Source: Bog-473 sp052140165 (lineage in GTDB: Bacteria; Actinomycetota; Acidimicrobiia; Acidimicrobiales; RAAP-2). Taken from it: a DNA stretch of 64,000 nt. The translations under genes were made by a program, and so were the position numbers. The notes under the pieces were generated by a model that worked only from the letters and a program-made list of their open reading frames with translations, searched no databases and was not told where the DNA came from. The number at the start of each line of letters is the position of its first letter. Within the stretch, counting starts at the first letter, position 1. Positions 8,378-15,966 of the stretch are shown piece after piece. The stretch spans positions 16,434-80,433 of the forward strand of contig JBKQUM010000034.1 in NCBI GenBank assembly GCA_052140165.1. The letters are read 5' to 3'.

Positions 8378-8998
8378 TCAAGCCCCGGGCTTCACGGCTG
8401 CTCCGAGGGTCAGCCAGCACCACGGCTTCGGCCCACGCACGTAGCGCTGCTCGTTGCGCTGCATGACGAAGCCTGCACTCTCGACCAGCGCAGTCGGTTG
8501 TCGGGTCAGGTGGCACCCGTCGGCGACGCGCCGCTGTACCGGCTCGAGGCGGTGCTGCCAGCGGGCCACGCGGGCGTCGGGGGACAGCCCGTGTTCGAGG
8601 AAGTGGACCGTGCCGCCCGGCCGGAGCACCCGTCGCACCTCCGAGAGCGCCAGGGCGGGTTCCGGCACCGTGCACAGCGTGAACGTGAAGAGCGCCGCGT
8701 CGCAGCAGGCGTCGTCCAGCGGAATCTCCTGTCCGTCGAGGCCCACGTGCTCGACGCGGACCGTGGAGGCGCGGATCCGTGTCTCGGCCCGGCGCCGTGC
8801 CACGAGAGCGGGCTCCACGGCCAGCACCTCTTCGACGGAGTCCGGATAGTGCGGGACGTTGAGCCCGGAGCCGAAGCCCACCTCGACCACCCGGCCCGAG
8901 AGGCCGTCGGTCACCCGTGCCCGCCAGGGGTCGAACCCGGCGGCCCCACACATCCGATCGACCAGGCGGGGCACCACCTGGTCCCGGTAGACACCCAT
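8378..8998 (-). CDS. Class I SAM-dependent methyltransferase
   Basis: About 206 residues from the ATG at 8998 (the frame extends three residues further). Motif I is VVEVGFGSGLNVPHY, binding SAM; an acidic residue closes the second strand (VLAVEPA); motif IV is ALFTFTLCTVPEPALAL; and RVLRPGGTVHFLEHG is the post-motif loop. The pattern is that of the UbiE/Methyltransf_11 group, similar to phospholipid or small-molecule methyltransferases. Convergent with the VOC gene, 29 bases between their stops. Substrate unknown. Confidence 0.85.
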   Translation of the reverse strand: MGVYRDQVVPRLVDRMCGAAGFDPWRARVTDGLSGRVVEVGFGSGLNVPHYPDSVEEVLAVEPALVARRRAETRIRASTVRVEHVGLDGQEIPLDDACCDAALFTFTLCTVPEPALALSEVRRVLRPGGTVHFLEHGLSPDARVARWQHRLEPVQRRVADGCHLTRQPTALVESAGFVMQRNEQRYVRGPKPWCWLTLGAAVKPGA

Positions 8999-9045
8999 CG
9001 CGGGCACGCTACCGCCGAGTGTGCAACTAGGAAAGAATCGGGCCC

Positions 9046-9894
9046 ATGGACATTCATGGGAGTGCGCTTGTCACAGGTGCGAGCCGCGGCATCGGGAGGG
9101 CGGTTGCGCTCGAGCTGGCCAATCGGGGGTTCGACACGGTCGCGACCATGCGTGACCCGGCCGCAGGAGAATCCATGGCGGACGAAGCACGCGGTCGGCT
9201 CACGGTCCGGCGCCTGGACGTGACCGATCCGTCGACGTTCGAACTGCCCGACGACCTACGCGTGCTGGTCAACAACGCGGGAATCGACACCGATTACCTC
9301 CCCGTCGAGCACGCCAACCTCGACGACTGGCGCCGGATGTTCGAGACCAACGTCTTCGGGGTCGTCTCCGTGACGGCGGCAGCCATTCCGATCCTGCGCG
9401 CCAACCAGCCATCGGTGGTGTGCACCGTCACCTCGTCCTCGATCATTGCCGCCGTGCCCTTCTTCTCCGCGTACCGGGCGTCGAAGGCGGCCGCGTCCGC
9501 GTTCGGGGACAGCCTCCGGGTCGAGGTCGCCCCCTTCGGCATCCGGGTCGTCGAGATCATGCCCGGTCCCGTCGACACCGACATGTTCCGCCTCAGCACG
9601 GGCGAGTCGGACGCATCCCGCTTCGCCGACTACCGGGCCATGGCGGGAGTCGCCGCCACCCTGCGACAGGAGTACGCCGATCCTCGTGTCGTGGAGCCGG
9701 CAGCGGCGGCCACCGCCGTCGTCGACGCCATCCTCGACAGCTCGGGCCCCATGCGCTACGGCTGCGATCCCATTTCGCTCGAGCTGCTCGACCTGTGGCG
9801 CCAGTGTGACGACGAGACCGTCTTCACCATGACGGGCAGCTCGCTCCTCGACCTCGTCGCCGCCACCGACGATGGGGACGCGGTGGCCGGTTAG
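9046..9894 (+). CDS. Short-chain dehydrogenase/reductase
   Basis: 282 residues. Classical SDR features: TGASRGIG nucleotide loop at about residues 11-18, NNAG at about 82-85, catalytic Ser in VTSSSI, and YRASKAA with the catalytic Tyr and Lys at about residue 144-148, followed by VVEIMPGPVDTDM. The coenzyme is NAD(P)H; the substrate is an alcohol or ketone that cannot be named. Its stop codon TAG shares bases with the stop of the convergent ppk2 gene (TTAG at 9891-9894). Confidence 0.9.
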   Translation: MDIHGSALVTGASRGIGRAVALELANRGFDTVATMRDPAAGESMADEARGRLTVRRLDVTDPSTFELPDDLRVLVNNAGIDTDYLPVEHANLDDWRRMFETNVFGVVSVTAAAIPILRANQPSVVCTVTSSSIIAAVPFFSAYRASKAAASAFGDSLRVEVAPFGIRVVEIMPGPVDTDMFRLSTGESDASRFADYRAMAGVAATLRQEYADPRVVEPAAAATAVVDAILDSSGPMRYGCDPISLELLDLWRQCDDETVFTMTGSSLLDLVAATDDGDAVAG

Positions 9895-10823
9895 CCACCG
9901 ATCGGGTCTGCCTTCCCGCCCGGGGGGGCCTCGGCGATGAGTGCGGCCCTCGCGTCGCGCTCCAGGCGTCTCTGCTCCTCGGTGACTTCTGGGTACTGGG
10001 GGTCGAGCTCCTCGAGCGCCTCCACGAGTATGGCCCCGACGCAGATGCGGGCGAACCACTTGTGGTCCGCCGGGATCACGTACCACGGCGCCCACTCGGT
10101 GCTCGTGTGGGACAGCATGTCCGAGAACGCCCGCTGGTAGTCGTCCCAGTACTTGCGTTCGTGGACGTCGCTCGCCGAGAACTTCCAGTTGTGGTCGGGC
10201 AGGTCGAGACGCCGCAGGAAGCGCAGCCGTTGCTCCTCCTTCGAGATGTTGAGGAACACCTTGAGCACGCGGATCCCGTTGTCGCTCAGGTAGCGCTCCC
10301 ACTCGTTGATCTCCGTGAACCGGCGCTTCCAGATGTCCTCGCCCTTTGCCTCACCCGGCAGGTGCTGGCGCTGAAGGAGCTCGGGATGCACCCGGACGAC
10401 GAGCACCTCCTCGTAGTGCGAGCGGTTGAAGATGGCGATTTCGCCGCGGGCCGGCAGCCGCTCGGCGTACCGCCACATGTAGTCGTGGTTGAGCTCCTCG
10501 GTCGAGGGCACCTTGAAGCTGCTCACGTGCACGCCCTGGGGGTTCACGCCGCTCATCACGTGGCGGATGGTGCCGTCCTTCCCGGCCGCGTCGAGCGCCT
10601 GCAGGCAGAGCAGCAACCCGTCGGTGTCCTGGGCGGCCAGGCGATCCTGGTACGCCGCCAGGAGCTGCACGCTCTCGGCCAGGAACTCGGCTCCGTCCTT
10701 CTTGTCGACGAAGCGGGAGGTGAAGGAAGGGTCGAAGTCCTTGGAGAGCGTGACACGGGAGCCGGGCGCGACCCGCAGCAGGTCGACCAGCTCCCCGATC
10801 CATTGTGGCCTGGTGCGGCTCAT
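9891..10823 (-). CDS. ppk2: Polyphosphate kinase 2 family protein
   Basis: 310 residues, one PPK2 domain. Walker A is QALDAAGKDG at about residue 72-81; the lid and Walker B regions are represented by IFNRSHYEEVLVVRVHPE, and the tail by RRLDLPDHNWKFS and WYVIPADHKWFAR, all hallmark PPK2 stretches. These enzymes move phosphate between polyphosphate and nucleotides (ADP, AMP or GDP). The single-domain length and the HYEEVLVVRVHPE signature suggest the polyphosphate:AMP/ADP phosphotransferase branch. A GGGAGG ribosome site stands before the ATG. The 5' leader contains a perfect hairpin (10848-10864). Confidence 0.93.
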   Translation of the reverse strand: MSRTRPQWIGELVDLLRVAPGSRVTLSKDFDPSFTSRFVDKKDGAEFLAESVQLLAAYQDRLAAQDTDGLLLCLQALDAAGKDGTIRHVMSGVNPQGVHVSSFKVPSTEELNHDYMWRYAERLPARGEIAIFNRSHYEEVLVVRVHPELLQRQHLPGEAKGEDIWKRRFTEINEWERYLSDNGIRVLKVFLNISKEEQRLRFLRRLDLPDHNWKFSASDVHERKYWDDYQRAFSDMLSHTSTEWAPWYVIPADHKWFARICVGAILVEALEELDPQYPEVTEEQRRLERDARAALIAEAPPGGKADPIGG

Positions 10824-10847
10824 CGTCGCCCTCCCGGTCCGTGCGAG

Positions 10848-10864
10848 GCACGGCGGTGCCGTGC
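10848..10864 (-). promoter_or_regulatory. Hairpin in the ppk2 leader
   Basis: Seven-base perfect arms GCACGGC and GCCGTGC around a three-base loop, 24 bases before the ppk2 start codon and just upstream of its ribosome site. Slightly further upstream, a TACCTT (10881-10876 on the minus strand) is a possible -10 box. The hairpin could affect mRNA stability or initiation; no known riboswitch is recognised. Confidence 0.4.
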
Positions 10865-10968
10865 CGATGGGGTCGAAGGTACCTTTTTCGGTGGCAAGAG
10901 CGTTGCACGGGCGGCCAATGGGTCATTCGGCCCTAGGACACCCCCGTCGCCATCGCCATCGTGGCTTC

Positions 10969-11880
10969 ATGGGCGGAACGGAGATTGAGGAAGGTCCCGC
11001 CGCGGACGGCCTGGACGGGTCGACCGCGCGCGGCGCCGACTGGCTCGACTGGAAGCGGACGACCGTGGACGGCCGTGGCGCCGAATACGGCGAGGCCGGC
11101 ACGGGTGCTCCGGCCGTGTTCCTCCACGGCTGGGGCCTCGACCACAAGGCGTACAAACGCGCGCTCTCGCGCCTCGTGCGCGCCGGGCTGCACGTCTACG
11201 CCCCCGCGCTCCCGGGGTTCGGAGGGACGGCGGCCCTGCCGCGCGCGTCCTCCTCCCTGCGTGGTTACGGGGACTGGGTCGCGTCATTCCTCGACGCCGT
11301 CGGCGTGGGGGACCCCGTGCTGCTGATGGGCCACTCTTTCGGCGGTGGGGTCGCCATCGAGCTGTCGCACGACCACCCCGACTTGGTGCGCGCCCTTGTC
11401 CTCATCAATTCCGTCGGGGGCTCGGCCTGGGCCCACTCGGGGTCGACGATCCGGTCCATGTCGGAGCGGCCGCTGTGGGACTGGGGCATCCACTTCCCCT
11501 CGGACCTGTTGCCCATCCGCCAGGCGCACCGGGTCCTGCCCGTCATCCTGTCCGAGGCCGTCGGGAACCTGGTGCGGAACCCGAGGTCGTTCTGGCGCAC
11601 GGCCGGGATCGCCCGACGGGCCGACCTCATGGAGGAGCTCGACGAACTTCGCACCCGCGGGCTGCCCGTCGTGGTCCTCTGGGGGCAGCGCGACCACCTC
11701 ATCACACGCGACTCGTTCGAGGACATGTGCCGAGCGCTTGGTGACCCCGACGTCGTGACCGTCGCGGGGACACACTCGTGGATGCTCGCCGACCCCGATG
11801 AGTTCGGCGAGGTCATGACGAACGTCCTGGCAATCGTCGACCGGACGGACCCCGGGGAGCCCGTGGCCGACGCGGTGTGA
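10969..11880 (+). CDS. Alpha/beta hydrolase
   Basis: 303 residues from the ATG at 10969 (an in-frame ATG at 10920 is also possible). The fold is clear: oxyanion loop HGWGLDH, nucleophile elbow GHSFGGG with Ser at about residue 114, acidic residue in LWGQRDHL, and the catalytic His in VAGTHSWML near the C-terminus. These form the Ser-Asp-His triad. A cap region (about 145-215) lies between strands 6 and 7, as in haloperoxidase and lipase-like members. Substrate unknown; cytoplasmic, no signal peptide. Convergent with the small gene at 11902, with a bidirectional hairpin between them. Confidence 0.88.
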   Translation: MGGTEIEEGPAADGLDGSTARGADWLDWKRTTVDGRGAEYGEAGTGAPAVFLHGWGLDHKAYKRALSRLVRAGLHVYAPALPGFGGTAALPRASSSLRGYGDWVASFLDAVGVGDPVLLMGHSFGGGVAIELSHDHPDLVRALVLINSVGGSAWAHSGSTIRSMSERPLWDWGIHFPSDLLPIRQAHRVLPVILSEAVGNLVRNPRSFWRTAGIARRADLMEELDELRTRGLPVVVLWGQRDHLITRDSFEDMCRALGDPDVVTVAGTHSWMLADPDEFGEVMTNVLAIVDRTDPGEPVADAV

Positions 11881-11888
11881 CCGCTGCG

Positions 11889-11910
11889 AGCGAGTGCGCC
11901 GCTACTCGCT
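11889..11910. terminator. Possible bidirectional hairpin between convergent genes
   Basis: Arms AGCGAGT and ACTCGCT (seven perfect base pairs) flank an eight-base loop. It lies between the hydrolase stop (11880) and the last codons of the convergent 62-residue gene (stop at 11902-11904). No T-run follows, so intrinsic termination is uncertain. Confidence 0.4.
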
Positions 11911-12090
11911 GACGCGCGGCGGGTTGTCGAGCTGGAAGAGCACCGACTCGAGGATGGCTCGGCGTGCGCGCAGCGCCTCCCGGTACTCGGGATCGTCGGT
12001 GCCGGCGATCTCGGTGCTCAGGTCACCCAGTGACCACTCGAGCAGGCGCTGAAGCTCCGCGCACTGCACTTCGGTGAGTTCGATCAGCAT
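11902..12090 (-). CDS. Small helical protein of unknown function
   Basis: 62 residues with a good ribosome site (GGGGAGG seven bases before the ATG). The sequence is mostly amphipathic helix: ELTEVQCAELQRLLEWSLGD, then EYREALRARRAILESVLFQL, suggesting a helical hairpin that may dimerise. One cysteine at residue 9. I do not recognise a family, although small proteins of this type occur singly in actinobacteria. It reads away from the GDT1 transporter gene. Confidence 0.6.
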   Translation of the reverse strand: MLIELTEVQCAELQRLLEWSLGDLSTEIAGTDDPEYREALRARRAILESVLFQLDNPPRVSE

Positions 12091-12223
12091 GGACGTGCCT
12101 CCCCGAATCCTCGGGCCGACGGTCGGCCGGTCAGCGGTGACCCCGGAGGGTCGCCCGACACAAACTACGTGAAGCGCCCGGTCGGCGCCTGCACGCTACG
12201 TTCGGCCCCGACAGAAAGGTCGC

Positions 12224-12808
12224 ATGCAGCTCGCCATCGTCCTCGCCGTGTATCCGATCATCTTCCTGGGCGAGCTCCCGGACAAGACCATGTTCGCCTC
12301 CCTGGTGATGTCGACGCGGGGTCGCCCGGGAATCGTATGGCTCGGAGCCGCCGCCGCCTTCGCTGTCCACGTGGTCATCGCCACGACGATCGGCGTGGCG
12401 CTGTTCCATCTGCTGCCCCACCAGGCGCTCGAGGCGCTCGTGGCCGTGATGTTCCTCGCCGGTGCGGTGCTCGCTCTGCGGGAAGCGGCCAAGGAGCGTC
12501 ATGAGGAGGAGCTGGTCGAGCGAGAGGTGGCGTCGCACGGCCGCGTCGCCGTCACCGCCTTCCTGGTCATCTTCGTCGCCGAGTGGGGCGACCTCACCCA
12601 GATCCTGACCGCCAACCTGGCGGCGCATTACCACAACGCACTCTCCGTGGGCGTCGGGGCCGTGCTCGCGCTCTGGACGGTGGCGGCGCTCGCCGTGGCC
12701 AGCGGACAGAGCCTGTTGCGCGTGATCAACATCGCCACCGTCCGGATCGTCACCGCAGTGGTGCTGGCCGGACTGGCCGCCTGGGCCGCCTGGGCGGCGA
12801 TCCACTGA
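12224..12808 (+). CDS. GDT1/TMEM165 family (UPF0016) cation transporter
   Basis: 194 residues with about six transmembrane helices. The two signature motifs of the family are present, one per half: GELPDKT in helix 1 (about residue 17-23) and AEWGDLTQ (about 118-125), each bringing acidic residues into the membrane. The central loop (REAAKERHEEELVERE) is charged. Family members exchange Mn2+ or Ca2+ for protons; in bacteria several act as manganese exporters (MneA type). No metalloregulator or riboswitch is visible next to it. Confidence 0.9.
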   Translation: MQLAIVLAVYPIIFLGELPDKTMFASLVMSTRGRPGIVWLGAAAAFAVHVVIATTIGVALFHLLPHQALEALVAVMFLAGAVLALREAAKERHEEELVEREVASHGRVAVTAFLVIFVAEWGDLTQILTANLAAHYHNALSVGVGAVLALWTVAALAVASGQSLLRVINIATVRIVTAVVLAGLAAWAAWAAIH

Positions 12809-12888
12809 GCCGGCGGTCCGACGGCCCGGTGGGACGCGTATGACCTGTGGCCCTGGCGTACCGCGGGGTCATCCGATAGAAGGGAGGC

Positions 12889-14127
12889 ATGGTGGCGGTG
12901 CACGCACGCGTGGTCGTATGCGCAGTCCTGGGCGTCGTGGCCGTGCTGTTCGCAGGCGGCGCTCGGGCGGCCGGTGCCGCCTCCAGCGCTCAGGTGGCGT
13001 TCACGACTTCTCAGGCGCCCGGCGGGGCGGCGACGGCAGGCCATCGGGTGATCGCCCTCACCTTCGACGACGGTCCGGGCCCCTTCACTCCGCAGGTGCT
13101 CTCGGTGCTCGAGCGCTACCAAGTGCCCGCCACGTTCTTCGAGATCGGCGAGGAGGTTGCCCGCTACCCCCAGTACTCGAAGATGGTCGTCGCCGCGGGC
13201 TTCCCCGTCGAGGACCACACGTGGAGTCACCCCGACCTCACCACGCTCCCGGCCTCGGGTGTCGACTCCCAGGTCGACATGACCCAGGCCGAGATCCGCA
13301 ACGTGACGGGCACGACGCCACAGTGCGTGCGCCCCCCGTACGACGCATGGAATGCCGGCGTCCTGAGCCAGATCGCGTCGCGCGGGCTGACGACGATGAG
13401 CTACTCCATCGACCCCAGGGACTGGACCCTCCCCGGCGCGCAGGCGATCGCCGACCGGGTGGTCGGTGCGGCCTTTCCCGGTGCCGTCGTCGACATGCAC
13501 GACGCCGGGGGGGACCGCTCGCAGACGGTGGCCGCCCTCCCGCAGATCATCACCCGTCTCCGGGCGATGGGGTACTCCTTCGTCTCCATTTGTGGCGGGG
13601 GACCGGCGGACCTCCCCCAGGTCACCGCCACCTACCCCTTCGGTGATGCACTGGCTGCCGGAGCCGCCGTGACGTCCGATCGACCGCTGGTCGGGGCGGC
13701 CACCGCCGGCGCCGCCGGCTACTGGGAGGTGGCGTCCGACGGCGGCATCTTCTCCTTCGGCGACGCGTCGTTCGACGGGTCGATGGGCGGCACGGCGCTC
13801 AACGCGCCCATCGTGGGCATGGCGGCCACCGCCGACGGCGCCGGCTACTGGGAGGTGGCGTCCGACGGCGGCGTGTTCGCCTTCGGCGACGCGTCGTTCC
13901 ACGGGTCGATGGGCGGCACGGCGCTCGACGCGCCCATCGTGGGCATGGCGGCCACCACCGACGGCGCCGGCTACTGGGAGGTGGCGTCGGACGGTGGCGT
14001 GTTCGCCTTCAACGCACCGTTCTACGGTTCCCGCGCCGGACTGAGCACCGAGGACAGGTTCTTCTCAATCGTGCCGACGTCCGACGGCGGTGGCTACCTG
14101 CTGGTCGGAGAGCACCCCGCCGAGTAG
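12889..14127 (+). CDS. Secreted polysaccharide deacetylase with C-terminal GYWEVASDGG repeats
   Basis: About 412 residues. A signal peptide (residues 1-28) ends near AGAAS. Residues about 55-240 are a NodB domain: TFDDGPGPFTP holds the metal-binding Asp pair, EDHTWSHPDLT gives the two His ligands (H-x3-H), then RPPYDAWN, and DMHDAGGDRS with the late catalytic His. It should remove acetyl groups from peptidoglycan or another extracellular glycan. Residues about 276-405 are two full 42-residue repeats and a partial third, each opening GYWEVASDGG. Start is uncertain: GGGAGG sits only one base before the ATG at 12889, so a GTG at 12892 or 12898 may be used instead. Confidence 0.88.
   Translation: MVAVHARVVVCAVLGVVAVLFAGGARAAGAASSAQVAFTTSQAPGGAATAGHRVIALTFDDGPGPFTPQVLSVLERYQVPATFFEIGEEVARYPQYSKMVVAAGFPVEDHTWSHPDLTTLPASGVDSQVDMTQAEIRNVTGTTPQCVRPPYDAWNAGVLSQIASRGLTTMSYSIDPRDWTLPGAQAIADRVVGAAFPGAVVDMHDAGGDRSQTVAALPQIITRLRAMGYSFVSICGGGPADLPQVTATYPFGDALAAGAAVTSDRPLVGAATAGAAGYWEVASDGGIFSFGDASFDGSMGGTALNAPIVGMAATADGAGYWEVASDGGVFAFGDASFHGSMGGTALDAPIVGMAATTDGAGYWEVASDGGVFAFNAPFYGSRAGLSTEDRFFSIVPTSDGGGYLLVGEHPAE
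13714..14046 (+). repeat. Tandem 126-bp coding repeats
   Basis: Units start at 13714, 13840 and 13966. The first two are 126 bp and differ at few positions; the third is shortened and diverges after about 60 bp. Each encodes GYWEVASDGG, then a Phe-rich strand, then GSMGGTAL and APIVGMAAT. Near identity at the DNA level means recent duplication or gene conversion. Confidence 0.9.
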
Positions 14128-14157
14128 CGAGCGCCGGCCCGGGGGCCGTGGTGCGCG

Positions 14158-14952
14158 CTAGCCGCCCTGGTCGGAGAACCGGTACCCGATGCCGCGGATG
14201 GTGGTGATCCACCGCGGGTTCTCGGGGTCGGCCTCGATCTTGAGGCGGACCCGGCGGATGTGCTCGGTGACCGTCGAACGGCCCTGCCAGCGCCCATTGG
14301 AACCCCAAACCCGTTCGAGCAGGTCCTCGCGCGAGAAGACCCGTCCCGGTGCGGAGGCCAGAAAGGCCAGCAGGTCGAACTCCTTGCGCGTCATCGCGAC
14401 TTCGGACGCGCGGACCGTCACCGTCCGGGTGCCCTGGTCGATGACCAGGTCGCCGTGGTCGAGGGTCGTCGTCGGTGCCGCAGTGCCCCGGCGGAGGACC
14501 GCCCGCACACGCGCCTCGAGCTCGGCGAAAGAATACGGCTTCGTGATGAAGTCGTCGGCACCGAGGTTCAGCAGGCTGACGCGATCGCGCTCGGAGGCGT
14601 GGCCCGAGCAGACGATGACGGGGACCGTGCTGCGGCGCCGGATCTTGGTCAGGACCTCGGAGGTCCCGCCGCCCTGGTCCAGGTCGAGGATGACCAGATC
14701 AGCCAGGTCGCTGAAGGCGGCCTCGAGCGAGGACGTGACACTGGCCGCCTCAATGACGTGGTAGCCGAACCGGCTCAGGTAGTGCTGCAGGGCCCGACGG
14801 CAGTTGCTGTCGTCTTCCGCCACGAGGATCGTCCGCACCGCGGCGCCGCCCGCGCCTGGCGGAATCAGGACGCCGGGGTCGTTGGAACCGAGCCGCTTGG
14901 AAGGCGGATCCCCGTGATGAGCCGTCGAGCGGGTTGACACGTCGAGTGGCAT
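14158..14952 (-). CDS. OmpR/PhoB-type response regulator 1 (unusual receiver)
   Basis: 264 residues. A 38-residue Ser/Pro-rich lead precedes the receiver (about 40-155): AEDD provides the acidic pair, LVILDLD the phospho-acceptor Asp, and TKPYSFAEL the conserved Lys. After the acceptor the usual LPG-x-DG turn is replaced by DQGGGTSE. The winged-helix output domain (about 165-262) has MTRKEFDLLAFL, VFSREDLLERVWG, TVTEHIRRVRLKI and GIGYRF. It is a close paralogue of the regulator at 15166-15966, in the same order and strand, with no histidine kinase beside either. Its ATG comes three bases after the stop of a 29-codon ORF, which suggests translational coupling. Confidence 0.88.
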   Translation of the reverse strand: MPLDVSTRSTAHHGDPPSKRLGSNDPGVLIPPGAGGAAVRTILVAEDDSNCRRALQHYLSRFGYHVIEAASVTSSLEAAFSDLADLVILDLDQGGGTSEVLTKIRRRSTVPVIVCSGHASERDRVSLLNLGADDFITKPYSFAELEARVRAVLRRGTAAPTTTLDHGDLVIDQGTRTVTVRASEVAMTRKEFDLLAFLASAPGRVFSREDLLERVWGSNGRWQGRSTVTEHIRRVRLKIEADPENPRWITTIRGIGYRFSDQGG

Positions 14953-14955
14953 CAG

Positions 14956-15045
14956 TCACGCGCCGCCGGATCCGGAGATGGCGGAGCGGGGTGCGGCGGT
15001 GAACCGATGCTGCTGACCGGGCGCGCGCAGCGAGCCGGATGTCAT
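14956..15045 (-). CDS. Possible 29-residue leader peptide
   Basis: A short ORF from an ATG at 15045 with a purine-rich ribosome site (AAGGGGGAATTC upstream) to a TGA at 14956-14958. The stop and the response-regulator start form TGACTGATG, so ribosomes ending here could restart on the regulator, which otherwise lacks a ribosome site. The peptide is basic and Ser/Gly/Ala-rich (MTSGSLRAPGQQH at its start) with no known family. It may be a real upstream ORF or only a translated leader. Confidence 0.35.
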   Translation of the reverse strand: MTSGSLRAPGQQHRFTAAPRSAISGSGGA

Positions 15046-15165
15046 GGTGAATTCCCCCTTGTCCCTTTCCGTACCACTCATGCGGCTGCGGGTCGTCACA
15101 ACTAATTGTCGGAGCGCAATTCGTCCGGCTGCATAGGTCTTTCGGCCCAATCCGGGCGCGGGGAT

Positions 15166-15966
15166 TCAGGCTTCGGGCACGGAGAAGCGATAGCCGACGC
15201 CGCGGACGGTGGTGATCCACCGTGGCGTGTCCGGATCGGGCTCGATCTTCAGCCGGACGCGCCGCACATGCTCGGTCACCGTCGAACGGCCCTGCCATTC
15301 CTCGGTGGAGCCCCAGACCCGCTCGAGGAGGTCCTCGCGTGAGAAGACCTGGCCCGGAGACGCAGCGAGGAAGGCGAGCAGATCGAATTCCTTGCGGGTC
15401 ATCGGCACCACCTCGTCGAGGATGGTCACCGTGCGCGTGTCGCGATCGACCACCAGCTCACCGTGGTGGAAGCAGGTCGCCGCCGGCTGGTTGTTGCCAC
15501 GGCGCAGCACGGCACGAACCCGAGCCTCGAGCTCGGCAAAGGAGAAGGGCTTGAGAACGTAGTCGTCGGCTCCCAGATTGAGCATGCGGATGCGCTCGTC
15601 TTCTGAGACGCGGCCCGAGCAGACGATGACGGGTAGGGCGCTGTGGCGGCGGATCTTGGCCAGCACATCGCTGCCGTCGAAGCCCGGGAGTCCGAGGTCG
15701 AGGATCACCAGGCTGGCTGAATGCTGGAAGACCGCCCGCAGTGTCGATGGTCCGTCGATCGCCTCGATGACGTGGTATCCGGACCGCTCGAAATACGTAT
15801 GCAGCGCGCTGCGGCAGCTGAGGTCGTCCTCGGCCACCAGGATCGTCTGTTCGGCGCTGTCGGCGCTGCCGTTCGTGGACGGGGAGGTGGCGCCCGCCGG
15901 CCTCGTGATCCGCGGGCCGCGAGCGTGGGTCGTGGCACGGAGCGCGACGTCAATTGGCGGAGTCAT
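15166..15966 (-). CDS. OmpR/PhoB-type response regulator 2
   Basis: 266 residues from the ATG at 15966; the frame continues to 16026, but this start aligns with that of its paralogue. Receiver (about 42-155): AEDD acidic pair, LVILDLGLPGFDG with the acceptor Asp and an intact turn, LKPFSFAEL with the conserved Lys. Output winged helix (about 165-264) is very similar to regulator 1, including the recognition-helix region TVTEHVRRVRLKIEPDPDTP. The pair probably arose by tandem duplication and may bind similar DNA. No kinase gene is present, so the phosphate source is elsewhere. It diverges from the sigma factor at 16448 across a 481-bp control region. Confidence 0.9.
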   Translation of the reverse strand: MTPPIDVALRATTHARGPRITRPAGATSPSTNGSADSAEQTILVAEDDLSCRSALHTYFERSGYHVIEAIDGPSTLRAVFQHSASLVILDLGLPGFDGSDVLAKIRRHSALPVIVCSGRVSEDERIRMLNLGADDYVLKPFSFAELEARVRAVLRRGNNQPAATCFHHGELVVDRDTRTVTILDEVVPMTRKEFDLLAFLAASPGQVFSREDLLERVWGSTEEWQGRSTVTEHVRRVRLKIEPDPDTPRWITTVRGVGYRFSVPEA

